5,997 nucleotides of DNA from Acidobacteria bacterium CG_4_9_14_3_um_filter_49_7 (lineage in GTDB: Bacteria > Acidobacteriota > Holophagae > Thermotomaculales > Thermotomaculaceae): positions 1-5,997 of the forward strand of contig PFTO01000156.1 of NCBI GenBank assembly GCA_002789615.1. Direction: 5' to 3'. The notes under the pieces were generated by a model. The model was not told the DNA's origin. It searched no databases and saw nothing but the letters and a program-made list of their open reading frames with translations. The translations under genes and the position numbers were made by a program. Positions 1-5,997 of this stretch are shown one piece after another (the first letter of the stretch is position 1; the number at the start of each line of letters is the position of its first letter).

Positions 1-2981
1 TGGCCATCACGTTCACCAATAAAGCCGCGGCAGAAATGAAGGAACGAATCCTTTATTTACTGAAACGAATCGCTTTCCGTGACAATCCGGATAAGCTATC
101 AGGGTTCGATTTCCTGGACGGCGAGACCGCAACGGAGCTCCTTTCCTCCATTCTCCGGGACTTCTCGGATTTCCAGGTCAAAACAATCGATTCGTTCATG
201 AACAATATCCTCAAAGCCTTTTCAGTGGATGCCGGGCTGTTCCCCGATTTCAAATTGGAATTTGACGCCGATGACGTTTTCAGTCTGGCAATCGAAACGA
301 TGTTTGATACAAGGCCGGACCTGCTCCCTGTCCTGAAAGACATGCTGGCCGTGGTACTGTCACTGGATGATAGTCAGTCCGGCTTTGACCCCCGGCGACT
401 CACGGAAAAACTCCTTATGAAACTGAAGAAATTTGAAAATGAGATTGACTGCAGCCGACTGGGTCGTGTGCCGCGATTTGATGCCGCGCCGGTCCTGAAA
501 ATATTGAAAGAAAATGCGATTGCCCTGATAAAGGAAATGAGCGAACTTGGAAAAGGGGTTTTCAATGGCCGGAGTTTCGCACCGAACCGGGATTTTTCAA
601 AAATTGACCACTATGGGGAATTTCCAAAGTGGATGATAAACGGTAGGCCATTGGCTGACTTGAAGAACAAAAATGCGGAAGTGCCCACGCTGGCCGATCT
701 CCAGGACAAACTGGACGCGTTCCACCTGCTTTATCGGGAATACGTAATCTCAAGGGCGGTGGAAGCATTTCGGGCCCCTGTGCAGGTGTTCAAGGAATAC
801 CGGGGACTCGAACAACGATTTTTCAAGGAATTGAATCGCTTTGAGATCAATAAAATGGCGCCGGTTATCCGCGGACTTCTGGAAGAAGCCGGTGCCCCTG
901 TGGCGTTTTGCAGACTGGGAGAGCAGTACGACCATTACCTTGTGGACGAATTTCAGGACACATCAAGGAGTCAGTGGTACGCCATGGCCCCACTGGTGGC
1001 AAATTCCCTTTCCAAGGCGGGTTCGCTCTTCTTTGTAGGAGACACAAAGCAGGCAATTTATGGATGGCGGGGCGGTGATTACAAACTCTTCAATGATATT
1101 CTGAAGCAGGAAGAAATCAGACTCCCTGTAGGGGAAAACTTTAAAACAGCTCCTCTTGGCATAAATTACCGGTCGGCAAGGGAAATCGTCGACTTCAACA
1201 ACAATCTATTTTCCGAAAAAGGCATAAGATCCCTTGCAGACACCCTCAACCTTCCCGACCTGACGGAAATCTATCAAAACGCGCACCAGAACCAGGCAGA
1301 TAATGCGGTAAACGGGATGGTAAATGCACAGCACTTTCAATCCACTGACAAGAATGCGTTGCATGACGAAATAGAAGAATGGAGCCGGAACACGATCCGG
1401 GATGCAGTGTCCCGCTTCGGTGCCGGCAATGTTCTGATTCTTGCCCGGGTTAAAGATAAGGTGCGGACCATCGCAGGATGGCTGGTGGATCTGAACATTC
1501 CCTTCGTTACTGAGGATTCCCTGAAACTCTTTGGCAATCCCACAGTCAAATCCCTGCTGGCACTCCTTTCTGCCATGGTGCTCCCGTCACCGGACAGCTA
1601 TCTGCTGGGCCTTGTTGAAACCGGCTTTTTTGGAAAATTGCCTGATAAAGACAGCACCAATCTGTTACGGGCTTATGCAACTGCTTCGCGGAAAGAAGGG
1701 GATGTTCAGGCAGATCTATTTATAAAGAACAATGCTCCTGAATTCTATGACCGGTGGCTGGCTCCCCTTGCCGCGCTCAGAGCCACCCACTCCGGCTATG
1801 AGCTGGCAACCCGGCTTGTTTCCTTCCTTCAGCTGGAGCAGGGTCCGGAACGCAACCTCATTGACCGTTTTCTCGAAGAAATCCTTGCCCTGGAGGAAAA
1901 CGGCGTAACCGACACAGTGGATATTGTGAATTATCTATATGAAAAGATGGACGACATCTCCCTTTCCATGCCCGAGACAAAAGATGTGGTCCGGGTCATG
2001 ACCATCCACAAGGCCAAGGGGCTGGAGAGTCCGGTGGTGATCATTCCCTTCCTGGACTGGAAACTGATCAGCAACAGGAGCATCATCATCGGAGAAGCAG
2101 AGCCGGAAAGCGGGAAATATCTCCAGATAACAAATTCCATTGCGAAGCTGGAGCCGTCCCTGGCACAAATCTATCAGGATGCCAGGGACAGGGAAACAAT
2201 TGAGAACATCAACCTCATGTATGTGGCCCTGACCCGGGCTGGAAAGGAGCTATACATTGGCATACCCCCAGGCATACCCCCCGTATCATCCAAAACAGTA
2301 AGTTCTGCTGTTTCCGGCCTGTTCCAGCAGATGATGGAGACAGCCGGGTTCGACTTTGATGAATCCGGGCATTTTTTGCTCGGCACTCCGGCATCAGAGA
2401 GTAAGAGTGGGTCAGTTGGTATACAAAAAACAAAGGACGGCCAAACAATTAAATTGCTTCAGCCAACATTGCGGTCCGCGTCCAGCCTCCTCTCCTACGC
2501 CGACTCACGGGACGAGTCGTTCGAATTTGAAGCCCGACTCAGGGGAACTCTCCTCCATAAAGCGATGAGCTTTTTCCGGTACGTTAATGCCGGCGAATGG
2601 AAAAGGCTTGACACCGTAGCAAAGCAGGCACTGGAGCGTGCTGCCGCGTCTCTCGGTATAGACATGGACCCGGCGCACCTGAAGGAAGATATCGAAGGTG
2701 TTTCCCGGACTCTTCTCGCCTTGAAAGCATGGTTTTCACCTGATTTGACTGCATGGAATGAGAAAGAATTTGTGGGCTCCGGGGGAGAGATGATCCGGGT
2801 GGACCGTATCGTGAAGGAGCAGTCCCGATATATTGTAATTGACTACAAAACAGGCTCGCCCAACCCGCGCTACCACAACCAGATCAAGCGGTATCTGAAG
2901 ATTCTCCGCCCACTGGAAGGCCCGGTGGAGGGTGTGCTTGCCTATCTGGACTCGGGGGAGGTGGAACATGTCCGCTCCTGA
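1..2981 (+). CDS. addA: AddA-like ATP-dependent helicase/nuclease subunit, 5'-truncated by window edge
   Basis: Motor and nuclease subunit of an AddAB/RexAB-type double-strand-break resection enzyme, acting in the cytoplasm with the product of the next gene. The frame is open from base 3 and encodes helicase motif Ia (ITFTNKAAAEM, bases 6-38), so the Met at base 36 is internal. The true start and Walker A lie upstream, probably some 30-60 residues away. Numbering from that Met (981 residues): Ib TIDSF 50-54; II VDEFQDT 303-309; III VGDTKQAIYGWRGGD 334-348; IV INYRS 376-380; V MTIHKAKGLES 655-665; VI NLMYVALTRA 726-735. A RecB-like PD-(D/E)XK nuclease ends the protein: GTLLH (His840), Asp923, DYKTG (Asp936, Lys938), QIKRY (Gln949, Tyr953). 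All visible catalytic motifs are intact. The C-terminal nuclease argues against plain UvrD/Rep/PcrA. RecB is the main alternative, but the AddB-like neighbour favours AddA. It is somewhat shorter than B. subtilis AddA (about 1230 residues). Confidence 0.9.
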   Translation, partial: AITFTNKAAAEMKERILYLLKRIAFRDNPDKLSGFDFLDGETATELLSSILRDFSDFQVKTIDSFMNNILKAFSVDAGLFPDFKLEFDADDVFSLAIETMFDTRPDLLPVLKDMLAVVLSLDDSQSGFDPRRLTEKLLMKLKKFENEIDCSRLGRVPRFDAAPVLKILKENAIALIKEMSELGKGVFNGRSFAPNRDFSKIDHYGEFPKWMINGRPLADLKNKNAEVPTLADLQDKLDAFHLLYREYVISRAVEAFRAPVQVFKEYRGLEQRFFKELNRFEINKMAPVIRGLLEEAGAPVAFCRLGEQYDHYLVDEFQDTSRSQWYAMAPLVANSLSKAGSLFFVGDTKQAIYGWRGGDYKLFNDILKQEEIRLPVGENFKTAPLGINYRSAREIVDFNNNLFSEKGIRSLADTLNLPDLTEIYQNAHQNQADNAVNGMVNAQHFQSTDKNALHDEIEEWSRNTIRDAVSRFGAGNVLILARVKDKVRTIAGWLVDLNIPFVTEDSLKLFGNPTVKSLLALLSAMVLPSPDSYLLGLVETGFFGKLPDKDSTNLLRAYATASRKEGDVQADLFIKNNAPEFYDRWLAPLAALRATHSGYELATRLVSFLQLEQGPERNLIDRFLEEILALEENGVTDTVDIVNYLYEKMDDISLSMPETKDVVRVMTIHKAKGLESPVVIIPFLDWKLISNRSIIIGEAEPESGKYLQITNSIAKLEPSLAQIYQDARDRETIENINLMYVALTRAGKELYIGIPPGIPPVSSKTVSSAVSGLFQQMMETAGFDFDESGHFLLGTPASESKSGSVGIQKTKDGQTIKLLQPTLRSASSLLSYADSRDESFEFEARLRGTLLHKAMSFFRYVNAGEWKRLDTVAKQALERAAASLGIDMDPAHLKEDIEGVSRTLLALKAWFSPDLTAWNEKEFVGSGGEMIRVDRIVKEQSRYIVIDYKTGSPNPRYHNQIKRYLKILRPLEGPVEGVLAYLDSGEVEHVRS
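2259..2282 (+). repeat. In-frame 12-base tandem duplication in addA (GIPPGIPP)
   Basis: GGCATACCCCCA at 2259-2270 is followed directly by GGCATACCCCCC at 2271-2282, identical at 11 of 12 bases. It encodes Gly-Ile-Pro-Pro twice (residues 742-749 from the Met at base 36), just after helicase motif VI, where the motor core gives way to the linker leading to the nuclease. The frame is kept. The near identity at DNA level, including identical Gly, Ile and first Pro codons, suggests a recent slippage duplication, not selection on the protein alone. Confidence 0.75.
2956..2964 (+). promoter_or_regulatory. Ribosome binding site of addB inside the addA 3' end
   Basis: GGGAGGTGG lies within the last codons of addA. 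Its GGAGG core (2957-2961) is six bases before the ATG at 2968, an ideal Shine-Dalgarno spacing. It decides the addB start. Because it is translated as part of addA, ribosomes finishing addA at the TGA (2979-2981) stop just past the addB start and could reinitiate there. Coupling is inferred from this geometry and not shown directly. The site also encodes Gly-Glu-Val-Glu of AddA, so part of the purine richness may come from protein coding. Confidence 0.65.
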
Positions 2982-5841
2982 CACAGCCCGCGTTTATGAC
3001 CCTTCCCGCCTGATCGCTGTGGACGTCGGCTGCCGGTTCATTGACCAGACTGTGGCAGCGGCCAAAGCACTGGCAGCAAAAACGGACCTGGAAGTCCAGG
3101 TTATCTTCCCCAACCGCCGCGCCGTGCGGTTTTTCAACCATGCCCTTGGAATCCCGTTGTCTCTCCGGATCGCCGCCATGTCAGGCTCCGACCTGATGCG
3201 GAACATTGTTTTTGCCAACCTGAATCCGGTCCCTTTACTGCTGCAGGATATTGACCGGTATTTTCTTCTCCTTGACCTCATGAAAAACCGGTTGCCGGAT
3301 CTGTACACAAAACTTGGCGGTGACCCGGACCCGGTATTTCCCTGGTGCATCCGGCTGGCCGGGCTTCTGGATGAGCTGGACATGAATCTCGTGGATTCCG
3401 TCTCAGATTTTGAATACGTGGAAGAAACTGTTCCCGAGGCGGTGGAAATTCTCTCCCGGCTTGACAGGATTGTTCAGGCCTACCGAAACGAATTGGCCAC
3501 AAAAAACTTCACCGCCGACGGCGACATTTACCGGCGTGCCGTGTCACTTGCTGATGGCCTTGAAGCACCATTCATCATTGCCGGCTTCGGCGCTCTGACC
3601 GTCAGTGAGCAGCGTTTCTTCCGCTCACTGTTCCAGCGGGGGGACACTGAGGTCCTGTTTCAGACAGATCTCAAAAAGCGACACGAGGCCTTTCATCCAT
3701 ACCGGATTTTTCAGCCCTGGATGTCCGGAAAATTCTGGGGTATCAAACCGGAAACAGTGGAATGCGAATCCCCTGATCCAGCGGAAAAGAGCTGCCGGTT
3801 TTTTGAAAGTTTTGATATTCATTCGCAGGTGGGGCAACTGCACACCATGCTTTCCGACGAACCGGGTCGCTTTGAAAACACACCCACCGATGCTGCGGTT
3901 GTAGTACCCGGTACGGCTTCTCTTATTCCCGCTCTTCAGGTAATTCCACAGAAAAAACTCAATGTCACTGCTGGCTATCCCTTCAACAAAACCGGCTTTT
4001 TCCGCCTGATGAATTCCCTGATGGAGCTGGAGCTCAAGACCGGGGGAAATGGGTTTCTGTATATCTCCGTCGTACTGAAAATCATGAGCAATCCCCTGGT
4101 TCGGCCTCTCCTGGTTGAAACCGGCCGCCCGGACGGTGAATCAACGCCCGAACACATTCTGATACAAAACGGGAAAAACCTGATGACGGAATCGGAAATC
4201 TCGCTTTTATTACAACAGGAAGGGTTTGCCGGGGCCGAAGACTTTTTCAAAAATGTCGTATTCCCCTTCATCAAAGTCCGCTCGCTTTCAGCCATTGGTA
4301 AGGTATTGGAAAAACTTGCCCTGGACATCATGAAAGCCATGCCGGACACCGGAAAGGAAGGGCCGGAAAAGCGCATGCTCAGAAATTTCATCGAACAGGT
4401 ACTGCCCCGTTTCAACAACAGCCGATACCGGGAAACCCGTTTTTCTTCTCCCCGCATCCTTTTCATGCTGATCCGTCACCTGGCAGCCGCAATTTCTGTC
4501 CGGTTTGAGGGAAACCCACTGGAAGGACTACAGGTTATGGGATTTCTGGAGTCCAGAATGCTTTCTTTTGAGCACATTTTCGTTCTGGATGTAAACGAAG
4601 GAACTCTCCCGACGGAAACCCCGCCCGACCCGTTGCTGCCGACGGGGCTTCGCCCCGCCCTTGGATTACCGGGGCCGAAACAGCGGGAAATGGTCCACGA
4701 TTACCACTTTTTCCGGCTCATAGATTCCGCACGCAACGTCTCTCTCTTCTACCGGAAGGGAGAAACCAGTGACCGCAAAAGTATTCGTTCCCGTTACATT
4801 GAACAGCTCTTCTTCGAAGCGGAGAAAAAGCAATATAGTGAAAATGGAAAACTGGAAATCCAGCGTTTTGAGAAAGAAAAAATCCAGTCGGTCGCCCTTC
4901 ACCTGGTACCGTTCACCCGAACCGGTACCCATAACCTGACAAATGCGGATATCGATACCCTCCAGTTTTACTTTAAGAACGGCATCTCCGCCAGCTTTCT
5001 GGATGAATTGCTCCAGTGTCCCCATCGTTTCTACCTGAGACGTGTACTAAAGCTGCCCGAAGAAGTCATCCTTCAGGAGGGACAGGATCCACGGGACGTA
5101 GGCACCCTCGTTCACGAGGCACTGGAAAACGGTTTCAGAATTGGCAAGGGTAAATTGTTGACCTTTGAACTGCTGAAAATCATCGAAAACGAAACAATGA
5201 AAGAAGTGAACCGGCTCCTTTCGGACAAACTGAAGAACCTGTCTCCCACTCACCTGGAACTGCTGCTCTTCCTCTCTGAAAAACGCCTGGAAGCCTATTT
5301 TTCTCTGATGAAAAAGGAAATTCGTCAAAAGGAAATCACAGTCCTGGCCCTTGAAGAAGAGTTGGCCGCTACGCTCGGCAATGTAAAACTGACCGGTTAT
5401 ATTGACCGGCTGGACAAGGTAAAGGATAAGAAAACCGGTGAAGAAGAATGGCATGTCGTGGACTATAAAACCGGTTCATACGCGACCGTACCAGCTAAAA
5501 AGGGATGGAATGATTTCCTGGCTCAAGATATGGGAGAAGATACCCTGGACAAACTGTCGGCAAAGCTCCATTCCATCCAGTTGCCGATTTATTCCTACCT
5601 TGTCTCGCAAAACAGAGGGGTTTCCTTTGATGAAGTAACTTCCGAACTGTTTCTACTTGGGAAGGGAAAAGCCGAAAACTTCAACGGAAAAGACCTTGGT
5701 GAAGAGAATTTTCGCAAAATCATAGAATCGCTGCTCAATATGCTGCAGCCAGGGGCCGCCATGCCCCCAACGGAAAACCACGATCACTGCAAATGGTGCC
5801 CCTATGCCAAAACCTGCCGCTTCTCAGTCCACTCAGTGTGA
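2968..5841 (+). CDS. addB: AddB-like nuclease subunit with four-cysteine Fe-S motif
   Basis: Second subunit of the AddAB-type enzyme, 957 residues. The N-terminal part resembles a degenerate helicase: VIFPNRRA 45-52, IAGFGALTVSEQ 204-215, VVVP 311-314, LNVTAGYPFNKT 331-342, then LQVMGFLESR 521-530 and LDVNEGTLP 540-548, phrases characteristic of AddB. No GxxGxGK(T/S) Walker A or DExx box is visible, so it probably does not hydrolyse ATP. The C-terminal PD-(D/E)XK nuclease has LVHEAL (His716), GYIDRLD (Asp813), VVDYKTGS (Asp832, Lys834) and QLPIY (Gln871, Tyr875). Cys684 (LLQCPHRFYL) plus C-x2-C-x5-C at 941, 944 and 950 match the four ligands of the AddB 4Fe-4S cluster. ATG 2968 was chosen over the in-frame GTG 2932 because a GGGAGGTGG sequence precedes it by three bases and the GTG would lengthen the overlap to 50 bases. 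The gene overlaps addA by 14 bases, implying co-translation. AddB proteins are generally about 950-1170 residues, so it looks complete. Confidence 0.88.
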   Translation: MSAPDTARVYDPSRLIAVDVGCRFIDQTVAAAKALAAKTDLEVQVIFPNRRAVRFFNHALGIPLSLRIAAMSGSDLMRNIVFANLNPVPLLLQDIDRYFLLLDLMKNRLPDLYTKLGGDPDPVFPWCIRLAGLLDELDMNLVDSVSDFEYVEETVPEAVEILSRLDRIVQAYRNELATKNFTADGDIYRRAVSLADGLEAPFIIAGFGALTVSEQRFFRSLFQRGDTEVLFQTDLKKRHEAFHPYRIFQPWMSGKFWGIKPETVECESPDPAEKSCRFFESFDIHSQVGQLHTMLSDEPGRFENTPTDAAVVVPGTASLIPALQVIPQKKLNVTAGYPFNKTGFFRLMNSLMELELKTGGNGFLYISVVLKIMSNPLVRPLLVETGRPDGESTPEHILIQNGKNLMTESEISLLLQQEGFAGAEDFFKNVVFPFIKVRSLSAIGKVLEKLALDIMKAMPDTGKEGPEKRMLRNFIEQVLPRFNNSRYRETRFSSPRILFMLIRHLAAAISVRFEGNPLEGLQVMGFLESRMLSFEHIFVLDVNEGTLPTETPPDPLLPTGLRPALGLPGPKQREMVHDYHFFRLIDSARNVSLFYRKGETSDRKSIRSRYIEQLFFEAEKKQYSENGKLEIQRFEKEKIQSVALHLVPFTRTGTHNLTNADIDTLQFYFKNGISASFLDELLQCPHRFYLRRVLKLPEEVILQEGQDPRDVGTLVHEALENGFRIGKGKLLTFELLKIIENETMKEVNRLLSDKLKNLSPTHLELLLFLSEKRLEAYFSLMKKEIRQKEITVLALEEELAATLGNVKLTGYIDRLDKVKDKKTGEEEWHVVDYKTGSYATVPAKKGWNDFLAQDMGEDTLDKLSAKLHSIQLPIYSYLVSQNRGVSFDEVTSELFLLGKGKAENFNGKDLGEENFRKIIESLLNMLQPGAAMPPTENHDHCKWCPYAKTCRFSVHSV

Positions 5842-5850
5842 GAGAGGGTA

Positions 5851-5868
5851 AGTGCGAGTGCGAGTGCG
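5851..5868. repeat. AGTGCG hexamer repeat, three perfect copies
   Basis: AGTGCG occurs three times in tandem with no mismatch, ten bases after the addB stop codon. It is followed by CATGCAAGTG, which partly echoes the unit (AGTG at 5875-5878). It abuts the GAAA repeat with only nine bases between, so the two form one compound simple-sequence block. The function is unknown; such arrays arise by replication slippage. Confidence 0.8.
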
Positions 5869-5877
5869 CATGCAAGT

Positions 5878-5904
5878 GAAAGAAAGAAAGAAAGAAAGAA
5901 AGAG
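5878..5904. repeat. GAAA tetranucleotide microsatellite, about 6.5 copies
   Basis: Six uninterrupted GAAA units run from 5878 to 5901, followed by GAG, giving a 27-base pure purine run on the plus strand. The array is perfect, which makes it prone to slipped-strand length change. It lies outside any supported gene, so any effect would have to be on transcription of a neighbour or on mRNA 3' ends. A pure purine mirror-symmetric tract can in principle form triplex DNA. Confidence 0.85.
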
Positions 5905-5923
5905 TGCCCTTCCCCCATTTTCT

Positions 5924-5948
5924 GTACCACTGCTTATGAGAGTACCAC
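5924..5948. repeat. GTACCAC direct repeat, 18 bases apart
   Basis: GTACCAC occurs at 5924-5930 and again at 5942-5948. The copies are perfect but only seven bases long, so chance is a real possibility. The spacing of 18 bases is close to two helical turns, which would suit a pair of protein-binding half-sites, but nothing else supports that reading. Confidence 0.3.
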
Positions 5949-5961
5949 AATTCATAACTTA

Positions 5962-5980
5962 AACCCAAAAGCTCTGGGTT
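5962..5980. other. Weak inverted repeat, possible minor hairpin
   Basis: AACCCA (5962-5967) pairs with TGGGTT (5975-5980), giving a six-base-pair stem and a seven-base loop. On the plus strand it is followed by CATGCTGAGG with no T run, so it is a poor intrinsic terminator for addAB. Read on the minus strand it is followed by TAAGTTATG, only mildly T-rich. It could be a weak terminator for a converging gene beyond the edge, or chance. Confidence 0.25.
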
Positions 5981-5997
5981 CATGCTGAGGCTTCGGA

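Larger units (their letters stand above)
5842..5997. other. Non-coding, repeat-rich tail downstream of addB
   Basis: After the addB TGA (5839-5841) no credible gene starts or ends on either strand before the window edge. The stretch contains, in order, a hexamer repeat, a GAAA tetranucleotide repeat, a pyrimidine-rich patch around 5907-5924, a GTACCAC direct repeat and a small inverted repeat. No strong GC-rich hairpin followed by a T run is present, so no convincing intrinsic terminator for the addAB transcript is visible. Its texture (simple repeats) differs sharply from the two genes. Confidence 0.7.

Noticed and set aside
1481..1488. GCTGGTGG, identical to the E. coli Chi octamer, within addA
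   Set aside because: Only one copy was noticed, an octamer is expected occasionally by chance, and AddAB-type enzymes recognise other, lineage-specific Chi sequences.
2994..3383. 129-codon minus-strand open frame opposite addB
   Set aside because: It lies wholly within the well-supported addB gene, its Ser/Arg-rich translation is typical of antisense shadow frames, and it has no recognisable motif.
3975..4466. 163-codon minus-strand open frame opposite addB, the longest antisense frame
   Set aside because: It lies inside addB in a region whose sense protein shows family-like sequence. The antisense translation is Ser/Arg-rich without domains and has no clear start signal.
1..5841. Helicase plus nuclease pair as a novel anti-phage defence system
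   Set aside because: The motif order, dual nucleases, Fe-S ligands and coupling are all explained by AddAB recombination repair. No defence-type partner gene, integrase or other mobile-element mark is visible in the window.
5822..5843. TCTCA/TGAGA inverted repeat spanning the addB stop codon
   Set aside because: A five-base-pair stem with a 12-base loop and no following T run is too weak to call a terminator.
5925..5935. TACCACTGCTT, whose reverse complement matches the first 11 bases of a common cDNA template-switch adapter
   Set aside because: The match stops after 11 bases and the flanks do not continue the adapter, so contamination is unlikely and chance is the simpler explanation.
5735..5983. 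82-codon minus-strand open frame running through the repeat block
   Set aside because: It overlaps the addB 3' end in antisense, reads low-complexity His/Ser and Phe/Leu runs where it crosses the simple repeats, has no ribosome binding site before its ATG, and shows no recognisable domain.

Overview
The window carries two long, adjacent, same-strand genes that fill almost all of it, followed by a 156-base non-coding tail. Together they look like a complete AddAB-type (RexAB-type) helicase-nuclease, the RecBCD counterpart that resects double-strand DNA ends and prepares them for RecA-dependent recombination. The first gene (addA-like) is cut by the left window edge: its reading frame is already open at base 3 and the first visible residues are helicase motif Ia, so the Walker A region lies outside. 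The second gene (addB-like) is complete.

Layout: 1-2981, AddA-like UvrD-family helicase with a C-terminal PD-(D/E)XK nuclease; 2968-5841, AddB-like protein with a motor-like region lacking recognisable ATPase motifs, then an iron-sulfur nuclease domain; 5842-5997, a tail with a hexamer repeat, a GAAA microsatellite, a short direct repeat and a weak hairpin. The two genes overlap by 14 bases, and a purine-rich ribosome binding site for the second lies inside the end of the first. This implies one transcript and coupled synthesis of two subunits of one complex. AddA supplies the ATP-driven motor and one nuclease. AddB supplies a second nuclease, the cluster-stabilised DNA-binding domain and, by family analogy, the scaffold that reads the recombination hotspot (Chi).

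Organism: bacterial. Base composition looks balanced (about half G+C by eye). Several AddB phrases (NVTAGYP, LQVMGFLESR followed by LDVNEGTLP, LLQCPHRFYL) and the TIDSF form of AddA motif Ib resemble, from memory, the AddAB branch found in Bacteroidota and neighbouring phyla. The strong Shine-Dalgarno-like sequence before addB is unusual for core Bacteroidota, so the phylum assignment is tentative.

I do not see a previously undescribed system here. The content is best read as a housekeeping DNA-repair operon. The least explained part is the repeat-rich tail after addB.
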